A DNA stretch of 64,000 nt. Source: Reticulitermes speratus (taxonomy: Eukaryota > Arthropoda > Insecta > Blattodea > Rhinotermitidae). Positions 1 to 9,412 of this stretch are shown here, one piece after another. The stretch lies in assembly GCA_021186555.1 (NCBI GenBank), contig JAJKFL010000010.1, positions 23,318,679-23,382,678 on the forward strand, read 5' to 3'. How positions within the stretch are numbered: position 1 is the first letter of the stretch; each line of letters opens with the position of its first letter. The notes under the pieces were generated by a model. That model had not been told where the DNA came from. It made no database searches and was given only the letters and a program-made list of their open reading frames with translations. The position numbers and the translations under genes were made by a program.

Positions 1-98
1 TAGCGCTGTTCCCTCTGGAAATGCCACTCTTCATGAGGGAATATCGCAGCGGACTATACAGCGCCCACGTCTATTATTTATCAAAGATGGCTGCCATG
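1..98 (+). CDS. st: scarlet coding exon (partial at window edge)
   Basis: The exon begins before the window; bases 1-2 finish a codon and GCG at 3-5 is the first complete one. It encodes 32 residues including [15 protein letters not shown] and [10 protein letters not shown], the segment joining the membrane helices of ABCG proteins. It ends in ATG followed by donor GTGAGC, phase 0. Confidence 0.88.
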
Positions 99-3000
99 GT
101 GAGCAATAAGCTATTGTTCAAATCGAGACTGCTTTTGTGTCGTTCAGGTTTACTCCAGATAGCGTTACAAGTTGTTAGCCTCCACACTTTCAGTACCTAC
201 GTGGTAACACTAAGGACCAACATTTCGCTATATACAGTACAACGGTCGCCATGCTTACCGGTTGCCAATGGTTACGACAAATTTAGTTTGTATGTGACGT
301 CACACCCCAGTGTCCCTGGTTAGCGGGTTTCCGTGGTTACTACAGAGCAATGTTTGTGCGTAAGGTTAGAGTTTGGTGGGAGTGGATTCTGTGGTTATTG
401 TGTTTCAGTGGAGCAGCGCGTCAATATTTTTGAAGCTGTCATATGACCGAAAAGTGGCTACTGTACATAACAGGCTTACTTACGAAATGTTTATTCTGAT
501 AAAATATTGCTTCCGCCATAATTTAAATTTTTTGCCGTAAGGTAGTTAAGAAACATCACCAAATATTATTCGGGTGATCAAATCAAGAATAATGAGGTGG
601 GCGGGGCATGTAGCACGTATGGGGGATGGGAGAGGTGAATACAGGATTTTGCTGGGGAGACCTGAGTGAAGGAGACCACTTGGAAGATCCAGGCGTAGAT
701 GGGAGGATAATATTAAAATGGATCTTCAAGAAGTGGGATGGGGGCATGGACTGGATTGATATGGCTCAGGATAGGGACAGGTGGCCGGCTCTTGTGAGTG
801 CGGTAATGAACCTTCGGGTTCCATAAAACGTGGGGAATTTCTTGACTAGCTGAGGAACTGTTAGCTTCTCAAGAAGGACTCTGCTCCATTGAGTTAGTTA
901 GTTAGTTAAGAAAATAACAAAGAAGCAAGCAAGAGTGCTACCCAGTGTTACGAAATACCTTTATTATTATAAAAACAGTTTTGCAAATTCTTTGTACGAT
1001 TTGAAATGGTTGGACAATATGTGCACAGGACCACAGATATTGGACAAGTATAGCCAAAAAATTGTTTGGACTTATCGGACTGGACCAATTCACGTGAACA
1101 GAACTGTAGACTGGCCCCTTTCTGAATTGCAGTTTAATGAAATTAGATCAAATTTGGCGGATAACATTTTATAGCGGACATTTTTGAACGGACCGAACGG
1201 CCGATATTGTGTTACATGCATCTATTTTAAGGTCTGGGCTGAAGTTTAGCTTTATCGCTATAAACTGGAAGTACTACGCAGTTACCCTGTTAAGCACGCC
1301 CCTCCCCCCCCACGGCCCCACCAATTGCCCTTTTGCAAATGTAATTTGACTAGGGTCTTGTTATGGGTCGCAGCATCTCAATTAATGTTTGCATGATTGC
1401 AGCTTCCTGGTTTGATTCTGGAACCCGTTCTGTTTGTGCTGATTGCCTATTGGCTCGCCGGACTCCGGAACACAATCTACGCGTTCCTGATGACCGCGAT
1501 GATCACTACGCTCACCATGAACGTATCCACAGCCTGTGGTAAGATGAAGTATTGTGCACAGCAGACACTGTCAAATGACTCCACTTATACGAAGGTTACA
1601 AGCTGGTAAACCTGGGCAGTAAAATGTCTCAAGTTTTGGGGATGTTAACTTTTCGATTTCCTTTCGGAACATCCGACATTATAGCTAAGTTTGTCGTAAT
1701 TTTTCTGACCTTGTTATGGCTATATTGCCATTTTGTAGTTTGCGGTTGAGTCAGTGTCTTTAAGTAGCTAAAAGCGAATACAGTTTGGGAAGTCGTGATG
1801 TCGATACTTGGTCGTGACACTGATACTACAAAAATGGGATGGACAGGCAAGGATTGGACTCAGCTGACCTAAAACGGACAAAATATCCTACTTCCATGAA
1901 CAAAAAACGGAGTGTTCAAGGACATGTGACAGTGAGGCGTAAATGCAGGGAGTCAGCTGCGAGATTGGAGGTTATCACAGCGGTGATAGTGATGATTGTG
2001 TTCTTTTGGGTTGACAGGTAAATTGTGTGTGTGTGTGTGTGCGTGCACAATAACTGAAAACATGTGACTATATAAATAATAATAAAAGGTAAGAAATTAA
2101 AATAACATACAGGGCATACACAAAAGAATGGTGCGGTATCAACGGTTTCAACCGTTGAAACCGCACCATTCTTTTGTGTATGCCATGTATACTCGAAACT
2201 TCATGACATGTGAAATAAAATATGATGTAAATATTAGAGAAATTTTATTTATTAACGACATTTATTAACAATAGTTTAGAAATATTTCAATAAGTAAACA
2301 ATAAATAAGTTTAACTAATTTAACAGCATAAATATAGATATAAACATAGTGCAATGACAAAGACAGGTGCTCTGGACACAGGTGGATTTATTTATGTAAT
2401 TATTTTATTGAATTTCTTTATTAAATTACATAACTGCAAAAGAAAAATTATTAGCTTTAATATTACACAATATATATTGGCATGAAACTTGTTGTAAATA
2501 TTGTATGATGAATGTCTCAACAATTAAACCAACAATTGCAATTTATTTCTTAAGCATGTCCAATAACCCTACACGTGTTTCGGCTGCAATAGAGCCATCA
2601 TCAGGGGTTCAAGGTCACGCTCACTTCAACATTCACCAATCCATTTGCTGTCACCACTTATACACCACAATATATGTCAAGTTTCTATTTTACAGATCTT
2701 ATTAAACCAAATGGATGCGTTTGACATACATTGAGGTGTGTAAGTGGTGATACCAAATCGATTGGTGAATGTTGAAGTGAACGTGACCTTGAACCCCTGA
2801 TGATGGCTTTATTGCAGCCGAAACACGTGTAGGGTTATTGGACATGCTTAAGAAATAAATTGCATTTGTTGGTTTAATTGTTGAGTGATACCAAAATGCA
2901 CGGTGAACACAACGTAAAATTGTATGATGAATTTTTATAGACGACACTTCCTTGTCATAAATACATGAATTTTTTTTTAAATTATAAGAGCTTTATTTTC

Positions 3001-6000
3001 AGTTTTCCAACAATTATACACAAAGATCTACATTTATTTCAAGCCGTGCCATTTACCAGTTTCTGGAGCTTCTACCTGGGGGGCCGGAGCCTCCCCTGGC
3101 ATTTAATTAACAACGAACAACTGATAAGTATTAGAGTAGTGAAAATTAACAAAATAGCGTAAAAACACTACCTGAAAATACGTGATATTTGTGACGGAAG
3201 TGTACCGGTACAGTCTGTTTGCTGGACTGCGTGGGCACGCAGGATGCAAGCTTCTCCAAAGCATCGGTAAATTTAAACATTCGACTCAGCATAAAGACTT
3301 CAAAATCTTCAAAACAATTCAATGTTCAAAAAACCAACAGAATTCACTTCAGTTTCACTTTAGTGGTAAATTAACCAGTGACCTATTTTATTACAATCTG
3401 TTATTATGACACAAAATTCAACGAATTTTAAGAATTTTAAGTATTTTAAACACCATTTTATATCGTTAGTCCTTAATTCACTGTGCATTTTTATTATTCT
3501 AGACATTCACCAACAAAATGCACGAATCACTAACAAGGTGCAATCAGCCCTTTATCATAGTCAAAACCTACACATGTTTCGGCTCTCTATGAGCCATCAT
3601 CTATCAGCTCCTGATGATGGCTCATGGAGAGCCGAAACATGTGTAGGGTTTGTTTATGATAAAGGGCTGTTTGCACCTTGTTAGTGATTCGTGCATTTTG
3701 TTGGTGAATGTCTAGAACCATTTTATACAGGGCATACACAAAAGAATGGTGCGGTTTTAATAGTGTTCACTATTAACACCGCACCATTCTTTTGTGTATG
3801 CCCTGTATGTTTTAAACTCTGATTTTACAGTGATTGTAATAACTTGTATTAACTTTGGATGTGACACAACGTAGTTTTGTTCCCCCTGAGGATGGTTTTA
3901 CGTAAAAACCGAAACATATGTAAAAGGGATTAATCAACACGTATTAAAGTGACAGTGAAGTGCATTAAGTTGGTTTTTAAAAATTTGAATCGTAAAATGC
4001 GCGGTGAGACTAACATAAAAACTTCAAAACAATGTTTGTGACGTGATGTCACATTTTCAGGCTGCTTCTTCGCGAACGCCTTCGATACAGCGTCCATGGC
4101 CATGTTGTTCTTGCTACCGTTTGATTACGTTCTGATGGTCATGTCTGGGATTTTTGTGCGGCTCAGGTACGTATAAGCCAGGCTGTCATTATTTTATTAC
4201 AATTATCGATTACCACTTCCAGTCTGCTCGTCTCTCGTGTTAACATATCCCACTGTGTAGACACCTGCGGCTGATTAGCTGTAGTAAGTGACAAATACAG
4301 TTGTCAGATAAAATAAGTTGGTAAAGGTAAAGGTAAAGGTACCCTAGAACAGGTCCATGAAGGCCCAGAGGGGGAGTAGAAGTATAGCTCTACTCTTTCT
4401 TTAACCTTGGGACTAGATGGGGATGGGTGTTCAACTCCACGCCCTGGCGGCTTTACCCCCGGGAAAGAGACCCGGTACCATTGTACAGGAGGCTGGGTGG
4501 GTCTCAGGGCCGGTCTGGACGGCTGAGGAAAATCTCGCCCCCACCGGGATTCGATCCCGGACATTCCAGCCCGTAGCGAGTTTACTATACCGACTGAGCT
4601 ATCGCGGCCTAAAATAAATAGAACTACTGAATTGTATACTGCACAGCGGTTTGTCAGATTTCAGGCCTCAGCCGTGCTGTAGGCCTATTTGAGATCTTCG
4701 CCTTTCTTGGCTTTTGCCCAGCTTTGGATGTCCCTAAACGTCGGTAAACAACTACCAACTAACGGTGCGTTAAAACCTAGAAGAGCGAAAACCTGTACAG
4801 TACGTACGGTATCAATTTATAGCTCAAAAAGATAAGATAAGTTCTCCCTAGAACAGGCCATGAAGGCCCAGAGGGGGAGTAGAGGTATAGCTCTACTCTT
4901 TCTTTAACTCTGGCACAAGATGGGGTGGTTGGTCAAATCCACCCCCCGGCCGCTTTACCCCCGGGAAAGAGACCCGGTACCCATTGTATAGGACGCTGGA
5001 TAGGCCCCAGGGCCGGTCTGGACGACTGCGAAAAATCTCACCCCCCCCCCCCACCGGGATTCGATCCCCGCACCGTCCAGCACTTAGCGAGTCGCTATAC
5101 CGACTCAACAAAGCCTACACAATATTCGAATTCCTTTCCAAACTTACATCGAAATGGGAAGACATTGTACAGATATAACGGGTGTTGTGTGTAGCTCTTA
5201 TATACAGAGTGGCGCAGAGGTCGCTTGACACTCGGTGTATAACGTGTTGCATCTAGTGTCACGCGACTGTTGCGACACTCTGTGTATATACAGCAAGACA
5301 TGGGACAGAAATAAACCTTATATCTTGAAGACTTTTGGGGGGACAGATTATGGACCCCATCTAAATCGATAGTACAGACCCTGTGCACTGAACTGTGCCC
5401 CATTTCCCTGCCCTCAATGTCGTTTAGACAGGCGGTTTTATGTAAATGTCATGTCATGTTGTCTTACAGTACACTGCCATCTTACGTGAGCTGGATGCAG
5501 AACCTCTCTTGGCTCATGTACTCCAACGAGGCTTTGTCCATAATTCAGTGGGTGGATGTACACAATATCAGTAAGTGTGAGGCATTTTTGACTATGTCAT
5601 TTCATACTGCGGCTTCAAATGTGGCTATTCTATCAGTCCAGCTAATAGATATACAGGGCATACACAAAAGAATGGTGCGGTTTTAATAGTGAACACTATT
5701 AAAACCGCACCATTCTTTTGTGTATGCCCTGTATATGGAGCAATGGTGGAATGATTACTGGCAGAGGAAAGCAGATATGATGGGAGAATAAATCCTACTG
5801 AGGTGCCGATTTGTCCATATTTCCCTGACAGTGAGGCATCTCAGTCCAAAAATTACGAACATCGCAGGGAACAAATACTAAATTATTTTTAGAGGTACCA
5901 GAATTTCCGTAAAGAGTATGTTTGGAGCTAATTAACACTGAAATACGTTGAACAACAATAAAAAAAAAGGGTGGATGTATGAAACCAAAACGTAGAAGGA

Positions 6001-7808
6001 AAATATAAGAGATGAATTAAAGCAAAGTCCTCGGCACACTAGAATCGAACCTGCAACCTCTATCGTAAAAAGTACACACCCTAGCTTCTAGACAAACGCA
6101 TGTTATGCGTACGTGCATATTATTCGCTGTACGAACAACGCAAAATTTTTCACTCGAATTTCTCTGCAATTTTTTTTTTTTTGAATAGGGGGTCATACTG
6201 ATTCAGGGGTGTAGCTACCTCCTAGCAAGAGCAGGCAAAGTATAAGTGTCCACAAATACTGGAGGGCCACGAGCCCACCGCAAGAAATTGTTATTTTTGC
6301 ATTAATGGAACTGAACCAAATATTCGGGCGAATTCTAACATACTCGCAGAAATTAAAATAAGAAAGAAGGTTTAAACAAACAGCTGTATGTGAAAACCAA
6401 ACGTATTTTTGGCGGTTTCATAACAAATTACAAACTACCTCATGGTTACGGGAGAGACCATTGGTCAGCTTTGCATAAGGCCGCAATATTTCTGCTTGCA
6501 TTCACGTGCTGGTACATTAAGCTAAAGTTAGACTGCAACACTACTGTGTGGCGGAGAACAGTTTGATGACTAAGATTAACCTGAATTACATTTAAAGATT
6601 CAGTTCGTACCGCGCAGTAAACACACTCCGTCTCAGTTATACAAACCAGTCAGTTAATGCTGTACAGTGAAATAATCGCTGTTTGTTCTGAGATCCACAC
6701 ATAAATACAGTCCGTACCGCGCAGTAAGCACACTCCGTCTCAGTTATACAAACCAGTCAGTTAATGCTGTACAGTGAAATAATCGCTGTTTGTTCTGAGA
6801 TCCACACAAAACACATAAATACAGTCCGTACCGCGCAGTAAACACACTCCGTCTCAGTTATACAAACCAGTCAGTTAATGTTGTACAGTGAAATAATCGC
6901 TGTTTGTTCTGAGATCCACACAAAACACATAAATACAGTCCGTACCGCGCAGTAAACACACTCCGTCTCAGTTATACAAACCAGTCAGTTAATGTTGTAC
7001 AGTGAAATAATCGCTGTTTGTTCTGAGATCCACACAAAACACATAAATACAGTCCGTACCGCGCAGTAAACACACTCCGTCTCAGTTATACAAACCAGTC
7101 AGTTAATGTTGTACAGTGAAATAATCGCTGTTTGTTCTGAGATCCACACAAAACACATAAATACAGTCCGTACCGCGCAGTAAACACACTCCGTCTCAGT
7201 TATACAAACCAGTCAGTTAATGTTGTACAGTGAAATAATCGCTGTTTGTTCTGAGATCCACACAAAACACATAAATACAGTCCGTACCGCGCAGTAAACA
7301 CACTCCGTCTCAGTTATACAAACCAGTCAGTTAATGTTGTACAGTGAAATAATCGCTGTTTGTTCTGAGATCCACACAAAACACATAAATACAGTCCGTA
7401 CCGCGCAGTAAACACACTCCGTCTCAGTTATACAAACCAGTCAGTTAATGCTGTACAGTGAAATAATCGCTGTTTGTTCTGAGATCCACACAAAACACAT
7501 AAATACACTGTGTGGGCAGAACGTAGAATTTGTGAATGTTAAACATGGTGGTACATATAGTAACCACTGGGCTTTAGAGGGTTAAATGTAAAATTAGTTG
7601 ATTATTCTAATATACATTTATTTTCCTTTCAGCATGCGAAACGCACAATGAAGATCTGCCATGTTTGAAAGATGGGTCAGAAGTGTTGGACAAGTATAGC
7701 TTTAAAGCCGAACATTTATGGACAGATATTGTCGCCATGGCTACCCTGTGTTTTATTTTTAATCTCTGTGGGTACTTATGTTTATATTCCCGAACCAGAA
7801 ATTCTTGA
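1..7808 (+). CDS. st: scarlet-type ABCG transporter, 3' part (five exons)
   Basis: Exons 1-98, 1403-1538, 4061-4166, 5470-5570 and 7633-7808 join in phase to 204 residues plus TGA. What is seen: [19 protein letters not shown], then [65 protein letters not shown], an NIT sequon (residues 145-147), a loop with two cysteines (148 and 157), [11 protein letters not shown] and a last membrane helix (about 183-200) before a short basic tail. This is the second half of an ABCG half-transporter. The [29 protein letters not shown] and VLDKYSF stretches resemble insect Scarlet more than White or Brown (comparison from memory). In Drosophila, Scarlet pairs with White and moves the ommochrome precursor 3-hydroxykynurenine into pigment granules. 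The ATPase domain lies outside the window to the left. No stop or frameshift is seen, so the part present looks functional. Naming it st rather than another white-family paralog is an inference. Confidence 0.88.
99..1402 (+). other. scarlet intron (1304 bp)
   Basis: GT-AG intron, phase 0. It holds a LINE 3' end at about 589-908. The rest (99-588 and 909-1402) has no recognised feature apart from a short C-run near 1300. Confidence 0.85.
589..908 (+). mobile_element. LINE family A, 3' end with TTAG tail
   Basis: This is the C-terminal end of a reverse-transcriptase ORF plus 3' UTR. Readable pieces are [33 protein letters not shown] and [12 protein letters not shown] followed by TAA, then a GGGGAATTTCTTGACTAGC block and a tail of GTTAG units. 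The same end occurs about 14 times in the window in both orientations. It is 5' truncated, as expected for target-primed insertion, and sits in the sense orientation in a scarlet intron. The clade was not determined. Confidence 0.85.
1403..1538 (+). CDS. st: scarlet coding exon
   Basis: Acceptor GATTGCAG precedes CTTCCTGG; donor GTAAGA follows. It encodes 45 residues plus one base (phase 1), with two hydrophobic stretches, [20 protein letters not shown] and a second ending in TMNVSTACG, typical ABCG membrane helices. Confidence 0.88.
2108..2189. mobile_element. 82-bp palindromic MITE, copy 1
   Basis: A nearly perfect inverted repeat starting TACAGGGCATACAC and ending GTGTATGCCATGTA, with a GGTGCGG/CCGCACC core and an AACGGTT/AACCGTT centre. 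The outer TA fits a TA target duplication of Tc1/mariner type. The centre differs from the other copies but still pairs with itself. Confidence 0.85.
2565..2609 (-). ncRNA. hammerhead ribozyme motif
   Basis: Read on the minus strand: stem I AACCC, CTGATGA, stem II with a GGCT-type arm closing on AGCC, GAAA, a tiny stem III made of the palindrome ACACGTGT, cleavage triplet GTA, then GGGTT closing stem I with five pairs. All core positions match the hammerhead consensus; one extra U lies between CUGAUGA and stem II. Confidence 0.82.
2792..2836 (+). ncRNA. hammerhead ribozyme motif
   Basis: AACCC (2792-2796) pairs with GGGTT (2832-2836) as stem I. CTGATGA is at 2797-2803, stem II is GGCT (2805-2808) with AGCC (2816-2819), GAAA is at 2820-2823, stem III is the ACACGTGT palindrome and cleavage would follow A2831 (GUA). 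Because stem III is palindromic and has little or no loop, activity is expected mainly as a dimer, as in other minimal type I hammerheads. Confidence 0.83.
2886..3496 (+). other. intronic sequence with hammerhead-element tail
   Basis: Right after the inverted repeat comes AAAATGCACGGTGAACAC, a block that recurs downstream of the other hammerhead copies (near 3990, 32620 and 48945). The rest to 3496 is AT-rich with no recognised feature. Confidence 0.4.
3497..3717. repeat. 221-bp inverted repeat with hammerhead motifs
   Basis: The arms are almost identical, from TTCTAGACATTCACC on the left to GGTGAATGTCTAGAA on the right, meeting near 3607. The plus-strand arm keeps a complete hammerhead core (3606-3650). 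The minus-strand arm keeps GAAAC and stem II, but its CUGAUGA block is altered where the two arms meet. Confidence 0.85.
3606..3650 (+). ncRNA. hammerhead ribozyme motif (wobble stem I)
   Basis: CTGATGA at 3611-3617, stem II GGCTC/GAGCC, GAAA at 3634-3637, stem III ACATGTGT, cleavage triplet GTA ending at 3645. Stem I AGCTC/GGGTT contains two G-U wobbles. It is the plus-strand half of the 221-bp inverted repeat. Confidence 0.7.
3726..3807. mobile_element. 82-bp palindromic MITE, copy 2
   Basis: Same TACAGGGCATACAC / GTGTATGCCCTGTA ends and GGTGCGG core, with centre AATAGTGTTCACTATT. It lies eight bases from the inverted repeat that ends at 3717. Confidence 0.87.
3882..3930 (+). ncRNA. hammerhead ribozyme motif, CUGAGGA variant
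   Basis: CTGAGGA at 3886-3892 (position 7 is free in the consensus), stem II GGTTTT/AAAACC, GAAA at 3911-3914, palindrome ACATATGT as stem III, cleavage triplet GTA at 3920-3922. Stem I is poor because three A bases separate GTA from GGG. The flank with GTGCATTAAGTTGGT and AAAATGCGCGGTGAGAC follows to about 4030, matching the flanks of other copies. Confidence 0.6.
4061..4166 (+). CDS. st: scarlet coding exon
   Basis: Acceptor CATTTTCAG, donor GTACGT. The first two bases complete a glycine codon; it encodes [20 protein letters not shown] and [14 protein letters not shown], a membrane helix region, and leaves two bases (phase 2). Confidence 0.88.
4319..4610 (-). mobile_element. SINE-A (tRNA-headed), antisense
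   Basis: On the minus strand it starts GGCCGCGATAGCTCAGTCGG (A box) with B-box-like GGGATCGAATCCC, then a body with CCCGGGGGTAAAG and AGAGTAGAGCTATAC, ending in CTTTAC repeats. The same layout occurs at 4845, 42501 and 56232. Confidence 0.85.
4845..5112 (-). mobile_element. SINE-A (tRNA-headed), antisense, decayed head
   Basis: Same body as the copy at 4319, with a C-run near 5041-5052. The tRNA-like head at 5080-5112 is partly decayed (CGACTCAACAAAGCC instead of CGACTGAGCTATCGC). Confidence 0.8.
5199..5290. mobile_element. short hairpin MITE-like element
   Basis: TATATACAGAGTGGCGCAG on the left mirrors the right end (reverse complement TATACACAGAGTGTCGCAAC), with the arms continuing through GTCGCTTGACACT. 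About 92 bp, no coding capacity, not related by sequence to the 82-bp palindromes. Confidence 0.55.
5470..5570 (+). CDS. st: scarlet coding exon
   Basis: Acceptor GTCTTACAG, donor GTAAGTG. It encodes [20 protein letters not shown] and [14 protein letters not shown], the conserved ABCG segment before the large external loop, and leaves one base (phase 1). Confidence 0.88.
5652..5733. mobile_element. 82-bp palindromic MITE, copy 3
   Basis: Perfect palindromic arms with centre AATAGTGAACACTATT, flanked by TA. Within the last scarlet intron. Confidence 0.87.
6590..7510 (+). repeat. 114-bp satellite array, about 8 copies
   Basis: Monomers start near ACAGTCCGTACCGCGCAG and end CACAAAACACATAAAT; spacing measured between 6821 and 6935 is 114. 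Copies are almost identical, the first lacking part of the monomer. The array sits in the last scarlet intron. The same monomer in the opposite orientation forms the 33.0-36.1 kb array. Confidence 0.93.
7511..7590 (+). repeat. satellite spacer with dispersed 40-bp core
   Basis: TGTGGGCAGAACGTAGAAT to GGGTTAAATG. The same segment, inverted, interrupts the 33-36 kb array at 33904 and 34334. It contains a GGTACATATAGTAACCACT core that recurs at 27985, 49583 and 62437. Confidence 0.75.
7633..7808 (+). CDS. st: scarlet terminal coding exon with stop
   Basis: Acceptor CCTTTCAG. It encodes (T)[23 protein letters not shown], a stretch to [20 protein letters not shown] and ends [13 protein letters not shown] at 7806-7808. 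The two cysteines of the external loop and the final helix are as expected for ABCG C-termini. Confidence 0.9.
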
Positions 7809-8135
7809 TTATATAATCATTGTTCTGTGAGGACAGATAAGTGAATTGTATGTATTATGTTACTATTCTCGCTATATCACTGTTATGCTGATGACTGTTC
7901 AGTTGGTGCTTACACATCGTGAAAATCTGACACTGAATTTATGAAGTTTGACTTGTTCGATGACGCAATGTCATGTACAATGTGTCTTTTTTGAGGTGCT
8001 TTCGAACAGAGGCTGCACGGGTGTATAAAAGGCTATTTGTACACCAAGATACCTGTCCGTCTTAACTGCAGGGGCAGAAATATGTCTGTGAAGGGTACTA
8101 GTAAAGGGGTGAAAATTTGTAATAAGAACTAACTA
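7809..8135 (+). other. probable scarlet 3' UTR and flank
   Basis: AT-rich with no AATAAA or ATTAAA in the first 320 bases, so the polyadenylation site cannot be placed. A LINE copy begins at 8136. Confidence 0.4.
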
Positions 8136-8500
8136 ACTAACTAACTAACTCCATGGAGCACAGTCCTTCTTGAGAAGCTAACAGGTCCTTAGCTAATCAA
8201 GAAATTCCCCGCGTTTTATGGAACCCGAAGGTTCATTACCGCATTCACAAGCGCACTCAACCTGTCCCTATCCTGAGCCAGATCAATCCAGTCCATGCCT
8301 CCCCATCCCACTTCTTGAAGATCCATTTTAATATTATCCTCCCATCTACGCCTGGGTCTTCCAAGTCGGTCCCTGTCACCATGCCATGGAGCGTCCTCAG
8401 GTTGCGGATGTAGGAACGGCCTCCATATATTGAGGGTAGCTGCGAATATATTGAATAAGAAGCAGCGGACAGCCGACAAGGGGTGGTCATCTAGGTTGGG
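8136..8500 (-). mobile_element. LINE family A 3' end (antisense) joined to another repeat
   Basis: Starts with the reversed tail (AACTAACTAACTAAC), then the reversed 3' UTR and the ORF end encoding [21 protein letters not shown] and [15 protein letters not shown] on the minus strand. From about 8385 the sequence changes to a second repeat with GCGAATATATTGAATAAG and GACAAGGGG, which recurs near 43709. Confidence 0.82.
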
Positions 8501-8644
8501 GCTTGGGCGAGGTGATAACTACTTCTCACCGTAAAAACTTACGATGTTACGAAATATTACACGAGGCCTGGTACTTGGACTGATCCTTTGGTAATTTTAA
8601 TAATAAGAAGCATATACATTGTGATTTCTTTCATTCATCAAATA

Positions 8645-8900
8645 ATATTACAGTTATAAAATCAAGGAGAATACGATGGGCAAGGTACATAGCATACAGG
8701 GAAGGTATGAGAAGTATGTGCAAAAAACCTGAATGGAAAAATCCAATGGAAAATCTAGACGTATATTAGACGTGGGGAGTGAGGACTGGATTAATCTGGC
8801 TTAGGATGGGGACTAGCGGCCGAGTGAGCGTGGTTAATAAACTTTGGGGTTGCAGAAGAGGCGGGAAATTTATGGACGAATTGAGCGACTCAGCTCTATG
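8645..8900 (+). mobile_element. LINE family A, decayed
   Basis: Recognisable only by order: ATCAAG, a GGGCAAGGTACATAGCA block, CTAGACGTATATTAGACG, GGACTGGATTAATCTGGCT and a GGGAAATTT piece match the family A 3' end. Old copy. Confidence 0.55.
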
Positions 8901-9330
8901 GAGTTCGTCACTTAGTTATTTTACATCAAGGTTGGCAATCGTTCCAATGTTACTAAGTCACTCACAAGCAAACAAATAACACAAGAAGACTCTCGTATGA
9001 TGGGAATAGTTGACCTCTAAATTTGTCTCATCACGTCTTACATTCCAGTGACGTAGCTACGTGCGTTAGAACGTCACTCATCATGCAAAGCGTAAACGTT
9101 TTTAGGGGAAAGCAATAGTCTCTGTTTGTGAAAGAAACAGTATCTATTAGTAAAACAGAATAACATTTAGTCAGTGTTATTCCATTCGTGAAAATTCTAA
9201 GTTTTAGAAAATTTTGAATGTTTCATTTAATGAGTAGTTTACAGTCTGTCTTATTCCATAAGAGCAGTTTCGTGCATTGACATATTGCTTGTGTGGACAG
9301 TTTATTTGATTCACTGACAAATATTAGATA
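8901..9330. other. no recognised feature
   Basis: AT-rich sequence downstream of scarlet with no supported gene or repeat. Confidence 0.4.
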
Positions 9331-9412
9331 TACAGGGCATACACAAAAGAATGGTGCGGTTTCAATAGTGAATACTATTGAAACCGCACCATTCTTTTGT
9401 GTATGCCCTGTA
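9331..9412. mobile_element. 82-bp palindromic MITE, copy 4
   Basis: Same ends and core. The centre CAATAGTGAATACTATTG differs from the other copies, and the C/G change is matched on both arms. Confidence 0.87.

Larger units (their letters stand above)
2516..2885. repeat. inverted repeat carrying two head-to-head hammerhead motifs
   Basis: Arms of about 165 bp mirror each other around a centre near 2683-2720. The left arm starts CTCAACAATTAAACC and the right arm ends GGTTTAATTGTTGAG. Each arm contains one complete hammerhead core on its own strand (2565-2609 minus, 2792-2836 plus). No protein is encoded. The layout resembles inverted partial copies of a Penelope-like element terminal region, which is an inference. 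Confidence 0.85.
1539..4060 (+). other. scarlet intron (2522 bp)
   Basis: GT-AG intron, phase 1. It is filled with small elements: a GT microsatellite (about 2020-2042), an 82-bp palindromic MITE (2108-2189), two hammerhead-bearing inverted repeats (2516-2885 and 3497-3717), a second palindrome (3726-3807) and a further hammerhead copy whose flank runs to about 4030, some 30 bases before the next exon. AT-rich 2190-2515 shows nothing recognisable. Confidence 0.85.
4167..5469 (+). other. scarlet intron (1303 bp)
   Basis: GT-AG intron holding two antisense tRNA-headed SINE copies (4319-4610 and 4845-5112) and a short hairpin element (5199-5290). The remaining sequence has no recognised feature. 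Confidence 0.85.
5571..7632 (+). other. scarlet last intron (2062 bp)
   Basis: GT-AG intron with an 82-bp palindrome (5652-5733) and a 114-bp satellite array (about 6590-7510). Positions 5734-6589 have no recognised feature beyond poly-T near 6170. Confidence 0.85.

Noticed and set aside
1042-1056. TTGGACAAGTATAGC in a scarlet intron is identical to the LDKYS-coding stretch at about 7688
   Set aside because: A 15-base match without flanking similarity and no splice sites around it. It could be chance or a tiny duplicated piece; not enough to call an exon copy.
8024-8032. TATAAAAGG resembling a TATA box downstream of scarlet
   Set aside because: No initiator, first exon or open frame follows; a LINE starts about 100 bases later. 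Short AT-rich matches are expected by chance.
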